DNA of 64,000 nt from Steromphala cineraria (lineage: Eukaryota > Mollusca > Gastropoda > Trochida > Trochidae), in contig OU744720.1 of the NCBI GenBank assembly GCA_916613615.1, positions 74,241,338 to 74,305,337 on the forward strand, read 5' to 3'. A program made the position numbers and the translations under genes. Below are positions 1 to 12,660 of this stretch, piece after piece. The first letter of the stretch is position 1; each line of letters begins with the position of its first letter. The notes beneath the pieces were generated by a model that did not search any database, had not been told where the DNA came from, and was given only the letters and a program-made list of their open reading frames with translations.

Positions 1-3000
1 GCTCCAATACTGTGTCGTCTACCCTCTCCGTCTACCTGTATACTTATAGGGTCCAATCAGATAGACTTACTCCGGGCTCCAATACTGTGTTGTCTACTCT
101 CTCGCTCTACCTGTATACTTATAGGGTCCAATCAGATAGACTTACTCCGGGCTCCAATACTGTGTTGTCTATCCTCTCGCTCTACCTGTATACTTATAGG
201 GTCCAATCAGATAGACTTACTCCGGTCTCCAATACTGTGTAGTCTACCCTCTCGCTCTACCTGTATACTTATAGGGTCCAATCAGATAGACTTACTCCAG
301 TCTCCAATACTGTGTAGTCACCTCTCGCTCTACCTGTATACTTATAGGGTCCAATCAGATAGACTTACTCCGGGCTCCAATACTGTGTCGTCTACCCTCT
401 CGCTCTACCTGTATACTTATAGGGTCCAATCAGATAGACTTACTCCGGTCTCCAATACTGTGTAGTCTATCCTCTCGCTCTACCTGTATACTTATAGGGT
501 CCAATCAGATAGACTTACTCCTGGCTCCAATACTGTGTAGTCTATCCTCTCGCTCTACCTGTATACTTATAGGGTCCAATCAGATAGACTTACTCCGGGC
601 TCCAATACTGTGTAGTCTATCCTCTCGCTCTACCTGTATACTTATAGGGTCCAATCAGATAGACTTACTCCGGGCTCCAATACTGTGTAGTCTACCCTCT
701 CGCTCTACCTGTATACTTATAGGGTCCAATCAGATAGACTTACTCCGGGCTCCAATACTGTGTAGTCTACCCTCTCGCTCTACCTGTATACTTATAGGGT
801 CCAATCAGATAGACTTACTCCGGGCTCCAATACTGTGTAGTCTACCCTCTCGCTCTACCTGTATACTTATAGGGTCCAATCAGATAGACTTACTCCGGGC
901 TCCAATACTGTGTAGTCTATCCTCTCGCTCTACCTGTATACTTATAGGGTCCAATCAGATAGACTTACTCCGGGCTCCAATACTGTGTCGTCTACCCTCT
1001 CGCTCTACCTGTATACTTACAGGGTCCAATCAGATAGACTTACTCCGGGCTCCAATACTGTGTAGTCTACCCTCTCGCTCTACCTGTATACGTATAGGAT
1101 CCAATCAGATAGACTTACTCCGGGCTTCAATACTGTGTAGTCTACCCTCTCGCTCTACCTGTATACTTATAGGGTCCAATCAGATAGACTTACTCCGGGC
1201 TCCAATACTGTGTCGTCTACCCTCTCGCTCTACCTGTATACTTATAGGGTCCAATCAGATAGACTTACTCCGGGCTCCAATACTGTGTAGTCTATCCTCT
1301 CGCTCTACCTGTATACTTATAGGGTCCAATCAGATAGACTTACTCCGGGCTCCAATACTGTGTAGTCTACCCTCTCGCTCTACCTGTATACTTATAGGGT
1401 CCAATCAGATAGACTTACTTCGGGCTCCAATACTGTGTAGTCTATCCTCTCGCTCTACCTGTATACTTATAGGGTCCAATCAGATAGACTTACTCCGGGC
1501 TCCGATACTGTGTAGTCTACCCTCTCGCTCTACCTGTATACGTATAGGATCCAATCAGATAGACTTACTCCGGGCTTCAATACTATGTAGTCTACCCTCT
1601 CGCTCTACCTGTATACTTATAGGGTCCAATCAGATAGACTTACTCCGGGCTCCAATACTGTGTCGTCTACCCTCTCGCTCTACCTGTATACTTATAGGGT
1701 CCAATCAGATAGACTTACTCCGGGCTCCAATACTGTGTAGTCTACCCTCTCGCTCTACCTGTATACTTATAGGGTCCAATCAGATAGACTTACTCCGGGC
1801 TCCAATACTGTGTAGTCTACCCTCTCACTCTACCTGTATACTTATAGGGTCCAATCAGATAGACTTACCCCGGGCTCCAATACTGTGTAGTCTACCCTCT
1901 CACTCTACCTGTATACTTATAGGGTCCAATCAGATAGACTTACTCCGGGCTCCAATACTATGTAGTCTACCCTCTCACTCTACCTGTATACTTATAGGGT
2001 CCAATCAGATAGACTTACTCCGGGCTTCAATACTATGTAGTCTACCCTCTCGCTCTACCTGTATACTTATAGGGTCCAATCAGATAGACTTACTCCGGGC
2101 TCCAATACTGTGTCGTCTACCCTCTCGCTCTACCTGTATACTTATAGGGTCCAATCAGATAGACTTACTCCGGGCTCCAATACTGTGTCGTCTACCCTCT
2201 CGCTCTACCTGTATACTTATAGGGTCCAATCAGATAGACTTACTCCGGGCTCCAATACTGTGTAGTCTACCCTCTCACTCTACCTGTATACTTATAGGGT
2301 CCAATCAGATAGACTTACCCCGGGCTCCAATACTGTGTAGTCTACCCTCTCACTCTACCTGTATACTTATAGGGTCCAATCAGATAGACTTACTCCGGGC
2401 TCCAATACTGTGTAGTCTACCCTCTCGCTCAACCTGTATACTTATAGGGTCCAATCAGATAGACTTACTCCAGGCTCCAATACTGTGTAGTCTACCCTCT
2501 CGCTCTACCTGTATACTTATAGGGTCCAATCAGATAGACTTACTCCGGGCTGCAATACTGTGTAGTCTACCCTCTCACTCTACCTGTATACTTATAGGGT
2601 CCAATCAGATAGACTTACTCCTGGCTCCAATATTGTGTAGTCTATCCTCTCGCTCTACCTGTATACTTATAGGGTCCAATCAGATAGACTTACTCCTGGC
2701 TCCAATATTGTGTAGTCTACCCTCTCGCTCTACCTGTATACTTATAGGGTCCAATTAGATAGACTTACTCCGGGCTCCAATACTGTGTAGTCTACCCTCT
2801 CGCTCAACCTGTATACTTATAGGGTCCAATCAGATAGACTTACTCCGGTCTCCAATACTGTGTAGTCTACCCTCTCGCTCTACCTGTATACTTATAGGGT
2901 CCAATCAGATAGACTTACTCCGGGCTCCAATACTGTGTAGTCTATCCTCTCGCTCTACCTGTATACTTATAGGGTCCAATCAGATAGACTTACTCCGGGC

Positions 3001-5090
3001 TCCAATACTGTGTTGTCTACCGGGCCTCTCGCTCTACCTGTATACTTATAGGGTCCAATCAGATAGACTTACTCCGGTCTCCAATACTGTGTAGTCTATC
3101 CTCTCGCTCTACCTGTATACTTATAGGGTCAAATCAGATAGACTTACTCCGGGCTCCAATACTGTGTAGTCTATCCTCTCGCTCTACCTGTATACTTATA
3201 GGGTCCAATCAGATAGACTTACTCCGGTCTCCAATACTGTGTAGTCTATCCTCTCGCTCTACCTGTATATTTATAGGGTCCAATCAGATAGACTTACAAC
3301 GGTCTCCAATACTGTGTAGTCTATCCTCTCGCTCTACCTGTATACTTATAGGGTCCAATCAGATAGACTTACTCCGGGCTCCAATACTGTGTAGTCTATC
3401 CTCTCGCTCTACCTGTATACTTATAGGGTCCAATCAGATAGACTTACTCCGGGCTCCAATACTGTGTAGTCTATCCTCTCGCTCTACCTGTATACTTATA
3501 GGGTCCAATCAGATAGACTTACAACGGTCTCCAATACTGTGTAGTCTATCCTCTCGCTCTACCTGTATACTTATAGGGTCCAATCAGATAGACTTACTCC
3601 GGTCTTCAATACTGTGTCGTCTATCCTCTCGCTCTACCTGTATACTTATAGGGTCCAATCAGATAGACTTACTCCGGGCTCCAATACTGTGTAGTCTATC
3701 CTCTTGCTCTACCTGTATACTTATAGGGTCCAATCAGATAGACTTACTCCGGTCTCCAATACTGTGTAGTCTACCCTCTCGCTCTACCTGTATACTTATA
3801 GGGTCCAATCAGATAGACTTACTCCGGGCTCCAATACTGTGTTGTCTACCGGGCCTCTCGCTCTACCTGTATACTTATAGGGTCCAATCAGATAGACTTA
3901 CTCCGGTCTCCAATACTGTGTAGTCTATCCTCTCGCTCTACCTGTATACTTATAGGGTCAAATCAGATAGACTTACTCCGGGCTCCAATACTGTGTAGTC
4001 TATCCTCTCGCTCTACTTGTATACTTATAGGGTCCAATCAGATAGACTTACTCCGGTCTCCAATACTGTGTAGTCTATCCTCTCGCTCTACCTGTATACT
4101 TATAGGGTCCAATCAGATAGACTTACAACGGTCTCCAATACTGTGTAGTCTATCCTCTCGCTCTACCTGTATACTTAAAGGGTCCAATCAGATAGACTTA
4201 CTCCGGGCTCCAATACTGTGTAGTCTATCCTCTCGCTCTACCTGTATACTTATAGGGTCCAATCAGATAGACTTACTCCGGTCTCCAATACTGTGTAGTC
4301 TATCCTCTCGCTCTACCTGTATACTTATAGGGTCCAATCAGATAGACTTACAACGGTCTCCAATACTGTGTAGTCTATCCTCTCGCTCTACCTGTATACT
4401 TATAGGGTCCAATCAGATAGACTTACTCCGGTCTCCAATACTGTGTAGTCTATCCTCTCGCTCTACCTGTATACTTATAGGGTCCAATCAGATAGACTTA
4501 CTCCGGTCTCCAATACTGTGTAGTCTATCCTCTCGCTCTACCTGTATACTTATAGGGTCCAATCAGATAGACTTACTCCGGTCTCCAATACTGTGTAGTC
4601 TACCCTCTCGCTCTACCTGTATACTTATAGGGTCCAATCAGATAGACTTACTCCGGGCTCCAATACTGTGTAGTCTACCCTCTCGCTCTACCTGTATACT
4701 TATAGGGTCCAATCAGATAGACTTACTCCGGGCTCCAATACTGTGTAGTCTACCCTCTCGCTCAACCTGTATACTTATAGGGTCCAATCAGATAGACTTA
4801 CTCCGGGCTCCAATACTGTGTAGTCTATCCTCTCGCTCTACCTGTATACTTATAGGGTCCAATCAGATAGACTTACTTCGGGCTCCAATACTGTGTAGTC
4901 TACCCTCTCGCTCTACCTGTATACTTATATAGGGTCCAATCAGATAGACTTACTCCAGGATCAAATACTGTGTCGTCTACCCTCTCGCTCTACCTGTATA
5001 CTTATAGGGTCCAATCAGATAGACTTACTCCGGGCTCCAATACTGTGTTGTTTACCCTCTCCGTTTAGCTGTATACTTATAAGGTCCAAG
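1..5090. repeat. 75-bp satellite array, about 68 copies
   Basis: A unit of 75 bp (for example starting GCTCCAATACTGTG and containing CTCTACCTGTATACTTATAG) repeats head-to-tail from the left edge to about 5090, so the array continues outside the window. Copies differ by a few substitutions, mostly at A/C/T after TGTGT, C/T in CTAYCCTC and G/T in CCGGKCTCC. Two copies carry a 4-bp GGGC insertion. Because 75 is divisible by three, a short frame stays open at 12-242, but stop codons created by common variants close it elsewhere. I see no coding function. The last copy decays at about 5040-5090. Confidence 0.98.
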
Positions 5091-5139
5091 GTTTCTATAT
5101 ATCTAAGAGACAGATGATGTATCAAATTATGGCACGTTT

Positions 5140-5555
5140 ACAATGTATAAAATAATTGGCGTCTGGTTAATGTTTTGTTAAAATATCTTTGTTTAATGTA
5201 GACAGGGACAAGAAATAGAATTTATGCTACAATATCCCCCATTTTATTTTAAAATAATGTTAAAATGTGAAAATATAGGCACATTTAGTGATATTCACGA
5301 ATAATATGTCTTCTTTGTTGATAAACATTTTTGTTATATCAAAAATTATTTTGAGAACGATTTATCAACAGAACCTTTTATCTTTTTAAAATAAATTTAA
5401 AAAAACTTAAAGTTATTCATTGAATAATGATTTAACGTTTGGTTCTTATCAATTTGAAAAAAACCCATCACAAACTCGAAATATTTGTTATTGAAAATGT
5501 AACATATGATGATTTCAACTGAAGTGTGTACGTTCTTCTGCCTGGCAGTTTACTT
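5140..5555 (+). repeat. diverged dispersed repeat, copy 1 (partner at 40490-40895)
   Basis: This AT-rich stretch shares an ordered series of blocks with 40490-40895 in the same orientation: TTAATGTTTTGTTAAA, ATCTTTGTT, GAAATAGAATT, AATGTGAAAA, TTCAACTGAAGTGTG and CAGTTTAC. No open frame or terminal repeat was seen. It begins just after the satellite ends. It could be an old transposon fragment or one side of a segmental duplication. Confidence 0.7.
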
Positions 5556-5746
5556 GTTGAAGATTCACTCTCCTATACCATTTTTATGAAATTTAGTCAA
5601 ATTTAAGCTTGGCGGAAGCCAGAAGGGTGGGCGGGATCTGACCATGGGTCCTCGATAGTTGAGCCACTCCAGGTGTTTTTACCACCAGGGGAGATCGCCT
5701 TGACAAATAAATCATGATAATGGCTCAAAGTTTCGAAGCTAATGCA

Positions 5747-6083
5747 TAAAGAGTCAGTAGCACGTTTTTAGAGTTAATATAAGGTAATATCAGGAAAATG
5801 AAATATAAATGGTTCAAATTGAAAAACAATGTATCTAAACTAAATGAAACAGTGGTAAATCAAATATATAATGTAAAGTTCCGACATGTGATTCCCCTTT
5901 CTTACACAAACTGAATTAAACGTGATCACTCAAATGGCCGTCAATGGATAATATGTGAATATTTATAATTTGTTCTCTGACTATGGATGATTGGTGTGTA
6001 AAATGAGATTTTTGACATTATCAAAATAATACATTTAGCAATAGCGTAAAATTATCAGTGAAAATTGAACATATAAAATTTAA
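5747..6083 (-). mobile_element. TTAA-type palindromic MITE, copy A (3' end lost)
   Basis: It begins with a decayed version of the family terminus (AAGAGTCAGTAGCACGTTTTT) and contains the conserved core GACTATGGATGATTGG with GTGTAAAATGAGATTTTTGACA. The right inverted end is missing after ATAAAATT. It is the most decayed of seven copies in this window. Strand is set by the core reading CCAATCATCCATAGTC on the minus strand. Confidence 0.75.
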
Positions 6084-6743
6084 GGGCCATGAAGACTAAA
6101 AACGAATGTCTTTTTTTTGAAAATTTAATCTTTACCATATCGAAGGGCCAAGCGTTTTACCAAGAGGGGAGAATACATTGAAAACTAAGTCATAGTACAT
6201 TTCTCACAAAAGACATAGCTTATGTTTAAAAAAAAAATGTAGTCATATTACTAATGTCCTCTGGGTTTAAATGTTATTTTGCGTTTGAAGTTTTTCCACT
6301 ATTCCAAAGCTGCATGAAAGGTAAGCGGACAATCTTCGTGTCGTTCATCTGTGTCAGGCCGAGAGAGCAACTCACGTATCGGTCACACAAAACAATGACC
6401 TCAGATAATGGAACTAAAAGAACATTCAAATATTCTATAATTGTTAATTATTGCCATGGATCATTTTCGTATATAATTATCTCTTGAACGGGTATTTTCA
6501 TTGAAAGACCCGATAAACCTGGCGTGTTTTCTGTCCGTCCGTCCCCTCGTAAACTTTGTGCATTTTCGACTTTTTCTCCAGAACCAATGACTCCAGAATC
6601 CTGAATTTTTTGGTGTAGACACCTTAGCTAATGAGGAGTATGATTTCTAGATTTTGTGACACTCTGCCATGCCCTGAAACCTTATTGATCTGCTTTACTA
6701 GGAGCAAAAGGCCTTGAAGGCTGAAACCTTGTGTACAGATTTC
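6084..6743. other. intergenic DNA, nothing recognised
   Basis: AT-rich sequence. The 77-codon frame at 6254-6487 has no recognisable domain, no splice support and biased low-complexity content. I consider it chance. Confidence 0.6.
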
Positions 6744-7000
6744 CAGTCTAAGTAAACCTAGCCTCAATATTATCCGTTTCACCCCTATACTGAGTCTAGA
6801 AAGGCCTAGTAGAGGGTCGCGTCAGCCTACGTATCGAATTGACAATCATCTTACCAAGGCACAATAGTCTGCCTTCGCACGTATAACGTTGAAGGGTCAT
6901 AGGTCGCAGAAAGGTCGGCTGACGCGGCCCTCTACTAGGCCTTTCTAGACTCAGTATAGGAGTGAAATGGATAATATTGAGGCTAGGTTTACTTAGGCTG
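6744..7000. mobile_element. palindromic MITE with 9-bp target duplication, family 1 copy 1
   Basis: Inverted arms of about 83 bp begin with CAGTCTAAGTAAACCTAG and end with the complement CTAGGTTTACTTAGGCTG. They flank a short unique middle. The flanks ACAGATTTC (6735-6743) and ACAGATTCC (7001-7009) match at 8 of 9 positions, as expected for a 9-bp target-site duplication. A sister copy with a perfect duplication lies at 18393-18657. A 9-bp duplication is typical of Mutator-like transposons, but the terminal sequence alone does not fix the superfamily. Confidence 0.93.
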
Positions 7001-8501
7001 ACAGATTCCTTAGCTGATTAGAATTAATAGGTTTGGTTACCATGTGACCCCTCAAAATGGCCACAGGTGACACGCCCTAAAATTCACATTTTCTGATACC
7101 CTGTTATTTAATTTGATAAATCATAGATAACCTGACCATCCAGCTACCCTCATACCATAGCATCTCTTGTTTTAGACTATAGAGCTGACTCAACAAGACT
7201 TGTACAGTTTGTAGACTTACGAGGGATAATTTATCTTTAACTCAATCTGTATATAGACTGTGTGATATCCGTCTCACAAGGCCTACATGTTGGCCTCCAC
7301 TGATTGCATAGTAGCAACGTGAAGAAATACATATTTCAATGAACTAGAGATATATATTTCATTTAGGAAACTGAATAACGTTGCTCATGTATCTCAAGCT
7401 GGTATCTCATGTCTTATGATCTATATGATTACAAAATGATCGATTGTTCTATTGAATTAAAACAAAATGAAATGATTAAAATGGTCAACATGCAACCACT
7501 TTTCGAACAAGGGCGAACAATTTAAAAACAATTTATTATGTTCTTAAACGTGTGACTCACGGCAGTTATAATAAGCAACCATTTACCAAATGAACTAATT
7601 ATATACATATAAAATACATATTTTCCTGATAAAAAATCCATGAGACGATATATCGAAGAACATCTGAAAAGTTTGCCCTGGGTGGCCAAGGATTCTGCAA
7701 GATTTTTAGTATTACACGCTGCCTCTTGTCTAAAGCGCACTTAACTTGAATTCCAACAGCATGATTAGAAATAAAACCTGCGGACACTAGCGATTGTCAC
7801 TTGACTGCTTCAGTATTCTTGTACTGTCAATACACTGGCCGGTCTTATTCTAGTCCGTCGTATTCTAATTAGGGTTAGAGTTTGATTGCACTCTATTTAT
7901 ACCTAGACATCTAGCTACCCCGAGGCGAAAATAAAACATTTCCTAGAAACGTTCAAAACACTTGTTTGTCATCGCTGAATGAAATTTACTATGATCTCCG
8001 TGTTTTTACACTTCTTCAGTAAGACCTATATTCTTGATTAAAGTTTCAAGACTTGCCCTGCAAATATGAGACAGTAACGTTAATAACCTTACTCGAAAGC
8101 AAATGTCCGGGGGATACATGATCACCTCTATGGATCCGTATTGAGAAATATGTATTTCATATTTATATATACACCGGGTGACACGCAATGTAAACCCTTG
8201 TCTAAGATAAGTCTATTTAGGGCACGAGGTCATGGTGTGAGTGTGGACTGTATCGGTGTTTAGCCTCTTGCTTGCCTTAGGTCAACATATATAACCTCAA
8301 CAGTGACCTAACTAGGTCATGTAGGGCCCCTTCAGTTAACGGCCCATTTAGGCTTACAGAATTTGAAGAACTATTGAGGTGAACAACCATGCACATATTG
8401 TTTCACTCATGTTTTACTACATTACCAGATTGTTTTATTATTGCCAATGCATTGAAGCACATTAATTCCGATGTTTGAAATAGAATAATGACTATTGCGT
8501 A
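7001..8501. other. intergenic DNA, nothing recognised
   Basis: AT-rich unique sequence. The minus frames at 7522-7787 and 8006-8188 overlap each other or are short and show no domain features. No repeat or RNA structure stood out. Confidence 0.6.
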
Positions 8502-8599
8502 CAATCTAGTTAAAACTAGCTGTAATATGTTATCGTCCCCTAAGTCCTAACGTAAGGACTTGGGGGGCGATGACATTACAGCTAGTTTTAACTAGATTG
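8502..8599. mobile_element. 98-bp near-perfect hairpin element with TA flanks
   Basis: The arm CAATCTAGTTAAAACTAG at the left is answered by CTAGTTTTAACTAGATTG at the right. Complementarity continues almost to the centre around AAGTCCTAACGTAAGGACTT. TA lies on both sides (8500-8501 and 8600-8601), as for Tc1/mariner-type insertion. It is small enough to be nearly all terminal repeat, and no coding potential remains. Confidence 0.85.
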
Positions 8600-9020
8600 T
8601 ATAGTCTTATGTACAGACCCTTGAGCATATAATTCACCCCATGGAAGCAAGTCTAGATCTGGTCTGAAATCTCCATTTGTCTGAGGCTCCTTTTAAAAAT
8701 TTAATAAAATAAGATTTTTACTAAAAAAATTTCAGAGACTAAATATAAGTCTACTAGATTGTATTGCGTACGGAGTTCCGAGAATTTCTTAAGATTGAAA
8801 AAAGTAGAACCGGAAGCTTTGCAATATGGAATTTACCGTGCAATAATGAATTTAAAGACATATTCCCTATTGCCCGTTTATATTTCTATCCTTAGTGTAC
8901 ACAGGTATATAATAAATCACAACATTGTTCCATTTGATATATCCGTTTCGTGCAAATTGTCCTAACTCTAGGACATCATTCTAAAATGCAAACAATAGCA
9001 GAGACGATGATCTATACTGG
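8600..9020. other. intergenic DNA, nothing recognised
   Basis: Unique AT-rich stretch between the hairpin element and the SINE. The 68-codon frame at 8759-8965 has no recognisable features. Confidence 0.55.
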
Positions 9021-9342
9021 AGCACAGTGGTGTAGTGGTTAGCATATATGCTGGCCTCTCACGCCGGAAGACCAGGGTTCGAATCCCGGTGGAGACACCA
9101 AAATCTTTTGACTTGGGTCTCATCCTGTGGTGTGTCCCTGGGCAAGTCACTTCATCCACATTGCACTCAGTCTATCCAGCTGTTAAAATGGGTACCTGAA
9201 AATTGAATGTACTGACCTACATGGTCGTGATTAGCTCTTAGCTGTGAAAGTACAATCCTTCGGGGTAATAATGTAGCGCTTTGAGCATGTCTTAGGACGT
9301 GGAAAAGGCGCAATATAAGTATGCACATTATTATTATTACTT
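9021..9342 (+). mobile_element. tRNA-derived SINE, full-length copy
   Basis: The head carries RNA polymerase III promoter-like boxes: box A region TGTAGTGGTTAGCATA at about 9031-9046 and box B GGTTCGAATCC at 9076-9086. A five-pair anticodon stem with loop CTCTCAC suggests descent from a Glu(CTC)-type tRNA. The acceptor ends do not pair, so it is not a working tRNA gene. The body follows with CCTGGGCAAGTCACTTC, and the tail has GCGCTTTGAGCATG, AAGGCGCAATATAAGT and (ATT)n. The tail type resembles the broadly distributed V/Rudi-like SINEs of molluscs; that name is a suggestion. Truncated or diverged relatives are at 37795-38050 and 48741-49142. Confidence 0.92.
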
Positions 9343-9961
9343 CTATATGTGTACTTGGGCGATTAATGGCGTAGGTTCATGACTGTATTTTCGCGATGTT
9401 ATTACACAGAATGTGATAACTTTGTCGATCTATTAAACAGCGATATTGAGAACCGGTGATTTATAAACTCTCTTTCATTTATTTATATGGAGGTCAAGTA
9501 GATTGTTCTAGTGACACTCGACTTGTCATCAAGTGCTTATCACAGATCATTGGTGATATCAACAAGTAATCGTTGATTGATAGGGTAGAGTCCACTTGAC
9601 TGTTTACATTCTTACGTACATCATCACTATAATAATATACTCACCCGAGGGCCGATACGATATGCAAATCGTATGTATCGCAAACCCAACCCACGCAATG
9701 AATGCGCTGGGTTCGTAAATCATACCCCATATGCGCGGTACAAGTTTGAACAATACTTCCAATTTGTGAGCGTATTGGTTCCGTAACGACAAGTTTCAAA
9801 TAGCAACTCAAACACACCTTGCAATACACTAAATTGCGACAGGGCCAATATGCCTGGATAGTTCCCAGCATACCACATTACTGTACTTGTATATGTAGTG
9901 TATATATGACATATTGATTCAAATTTACTGCTGAATGTAGAATCATCATAACCACATTTAA
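9343..9961. other. intergenic DNA, nothing recognised
   Basis: Two overlapping minus frames (9604-9792 and 9641-9871) have no recognisable protein features. No repeat structure was noticed. Confidence 0.55.
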
Positions 9962-10328
9962 AGGGGCAGTAGCACGTTTTTTGATAATTTTATATTTTAG
10001 ATATTTCACTGATAATTGTAAGTTAATGTTTAATGTATTATTTTGACAGCGTCAGCAATCTCATTACACAAGCCAATCATCCATAGTCAGAAGACAAAGT
10101 ATGAAGATTCACATAAAATAAACACCTTTAATTAAATTTTGTGAAAGAAAATAGAATCGCAATCCTAAACTTTATGTGAACTTTTATAGTTTGTTCTCTG
10201 ACTATGGATAATTGGTGTCTGTTATAAGATTTTGACACTTTAAATATAATACATGTAGCATTAACGTACAATTACTAGTGAACTTTTTAAAATGTTATTT
10301 AATATAAAAAAACCGTGCTACTGCCCCT
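9962..10328 (+). mobile_element. TTAA-type palindromic MITE, copy B
   Basis: Complete element. It begins AGGGGCAGTAGCACGTTTTTT and ends with the complement CGTGCTACTGCCCCT. Both ends are flanked by TTAA (9958-9961 and 10329-10332). Inside, CCAATCATCCATAGTCAG and CTGACTATGGATAATTGG form inner inverted blocks, so most of the element is one imperfect palindrome. TTAA target duplication is the hallmark of piggyBac-type transposition, so a piggyBac-like parent is likely. No transposase is present. Confidence 0.93.
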
Positions 10329-12454
10329 TTAAGTCATTATGTAAAGTCCTTGTCATCGGTACCCTACCCGACCACGGCGTGAAGCTCTCGTCGAGATAAT
10401 AGTTCTGATTCGCAACCTCCATGACACCATGAGATATTAGGGGTCAAGGAGGTTTTCAAAGTATATGCCTGGTTGTTAGCTGTGAACGGCACATTGTCTT
10501 ACGAGTCATATCGGAAAGTGTTGATGGGTTTTACGGATTTAACTATACTAGTGTCCAACAGAAACGCTACCAAGATTTCAGCATCGTCAAGAACTAAATT
10601 ATTAAGATGAAAACCAAATACAATTCTTCAGGAACATACTATTGACTCTGACAATTTCAGAATTACCCCTTCTTCATCTTGATCATACATGTGTACTGTA
10701 AACCGTTTTTTATAACTAAATTGTTCTATACTGACGCCTAAAAGAAACATTACCGTTTATAAAATGAAATATCGAAAACTAGATAATATGGATTCTGTCA
10801 GTATTCGCGATGACATTATTGAAACCTAAACTTTTATGTCCAAACAGTTTTAATTGAGAAATTTACATGTATTCTAAAATCAAAATTGCAAAAAAGGTCA
10901 AAATAACGTGACCTTGGGCCTGGTGCTTGGTCACCTGATGGAAACTTTTAATAACTGTCCATAAGGACTCTTGGTCACCCCCATAAAAAAACACATGAAA
11001 AGCGTCTAACTGTGAAGCAAAAAAATCATGAATCTTCTCTGAAATTAGACATAAAAGAGCAACAACTACCCTCATTACAAGAATCGTTACTGTGAGGATG
11101 TTTGACAACCCGGGAACACAAAATAAACCGAAATTGTTTCTTCTCTGCATGAAAGCTCATATCTGTAACGTTAGACCACCGCAAAGGTTGCTTCATGGGT
11201 AGTTCACATCAAAGGTCGGCATGTTGTTATATTCTGTGCTCTAGAAGAGAATGGGCAGGTGTAATCAGAGATTTTCAGCTAACAAATTGATAGTCATCGG
11301 TCACATTACATTGACACTCGAGGTTAGAACACAAAGATTGGCATGCAATAAGGCGATTGTACTGCGATTGTCAAGCTCGCAAGACTTGTTACCGATTGCA
11401 TGACTCACAGACGCTTCAGTATAGCGTGTTTGACTCTATCCAAACCTTCCTATAAAAGAGAGACTCCGTGATTTTTAAAAATGTTTGTTTCGCTTTGCCT
11501 GAAACACTAAAATTTCCCCACCTTCACGAGATAAAGGTTGTGTCGACGCTAACAATGGAGTCGAACTGCTGTTCATGACTGTAGTTTTTTTGTTCTTCAT
11601 TCGTTGTGTAACCGAGACATTATATACAATTATGGACTGATGACTATAGACCCGAGTAAAACCATATCGACCCGGGCAACGTTCTGGGTCAATATTGTTT
11701 TTCTCTGGTCTATTAAGATATATATTGTATAAGATGTGCTTGATATTATATGAATTTAGTGGTCGACAGTTATATTAGCATATTAAGGGTTATCTATGCA
11801 AGATATCTATACTAAACTTTGCAATAAGAGTAACATTTTTATCGCAATTTTAGACTGGAAACAACTGGAAACCTATTACCATTAACAAATTGTATAAGAC
11901 GGTGTCTGAATGAAAGCAGCAGCCCGGATGTTGAATGGTGAAGAAAGATGGTATAAAGACGCAAATCTTCCTATCCCAGCATGTGCATCCGGATCAAAAC
12001 ACACATACGTCTTCTCTTAGTGAGAGAATACAACTGAGAGGATTACGGTTATAATCTCTCTTGTCCTACAGGAGAAGCTGGCAAAACTCCCACGTCATTC
12101 ATCAATGAACAAAACAATAACATTGCAATGCTTGCGTCTTAATGTGACGAAATATTTAACACTCTAAAGAATTAGGTAAATAAATTGGCACATAATTTAA
12201 CATTTCTACAAAACTGTCAAATGTAAAAGTGTATAAAGTGTAAAAGTTGTTGTACGAGTCGATTTATTTAGTTTTATATTTCGCATTTGTTTTATCATGT
12301 TTATTATGAACAAAGTCAGTCATACATTAAGTCAATACATTTGTAGTTAAGTTGTCGGGGGTCAAACATGATAAACGTTATCGATATTGTCCTTTGATCG
12401 AAAAGTATCGACTGTTACAGGAAAGTATCATATTAGAGCCAGTAGACTTTGTAT
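10329..12454. other. intergenic DNA, nothing recognised
   Basis: About 2.1 kb of AT-rich unique DNA. The 95-codon minus frame at 10863-11150 is the longest here. It has hydrophobic stretches but no family motif and no convincing splice context, so I do not call it a gene. Confidence 0.55.
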
Positions 12455-12660
12455 AGTAACACGAGGAAGGTTTGAATTCGTGATTGTAATCGCAAACCGG
12501 CCAATGACGCGCGTCAGAAAGTCAAACGTTATTTTGGAAACTTGATTTATCTACATCTGTCAGAATAAGATTTTCATTGAAAACAAGAATTTATCGTATC
12601 ATTGCCATCTTAGAATGAATATGTGAGATGTTTTGATTTATATAATCAGCAATGCCATTT
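12455..12660 (+). repeat. dispersed repeat with GACGCGCGTC core, copy 1
   Basis: Shares blocks with 53195-53500 in the same order: AAACCGGCCAATGACGCGCG, AGTCAAACGT, ATTTTGGAAACTT, GATTTTCATTGAAAACAAG, TTTATCGTAT and ATGTGAGATG. A more diverged third copy is at 43835-44015. No coding frame or clear terminal repeat was identified. Confidence 0.8.

Noticed and set aside
1..5090. CRISPR-like array
   Set aside because: Units are contiguous 75-bp repeats with no unique spacers, in a eukaryotic setting.
9021..9092. Possible tRNA-Glu gene
   Set aside because: Box A, box B and the anticodon arm are recognisable, but the acceptor stem does not pair and the sequence continues into a SINE body with relatives elsewhere.
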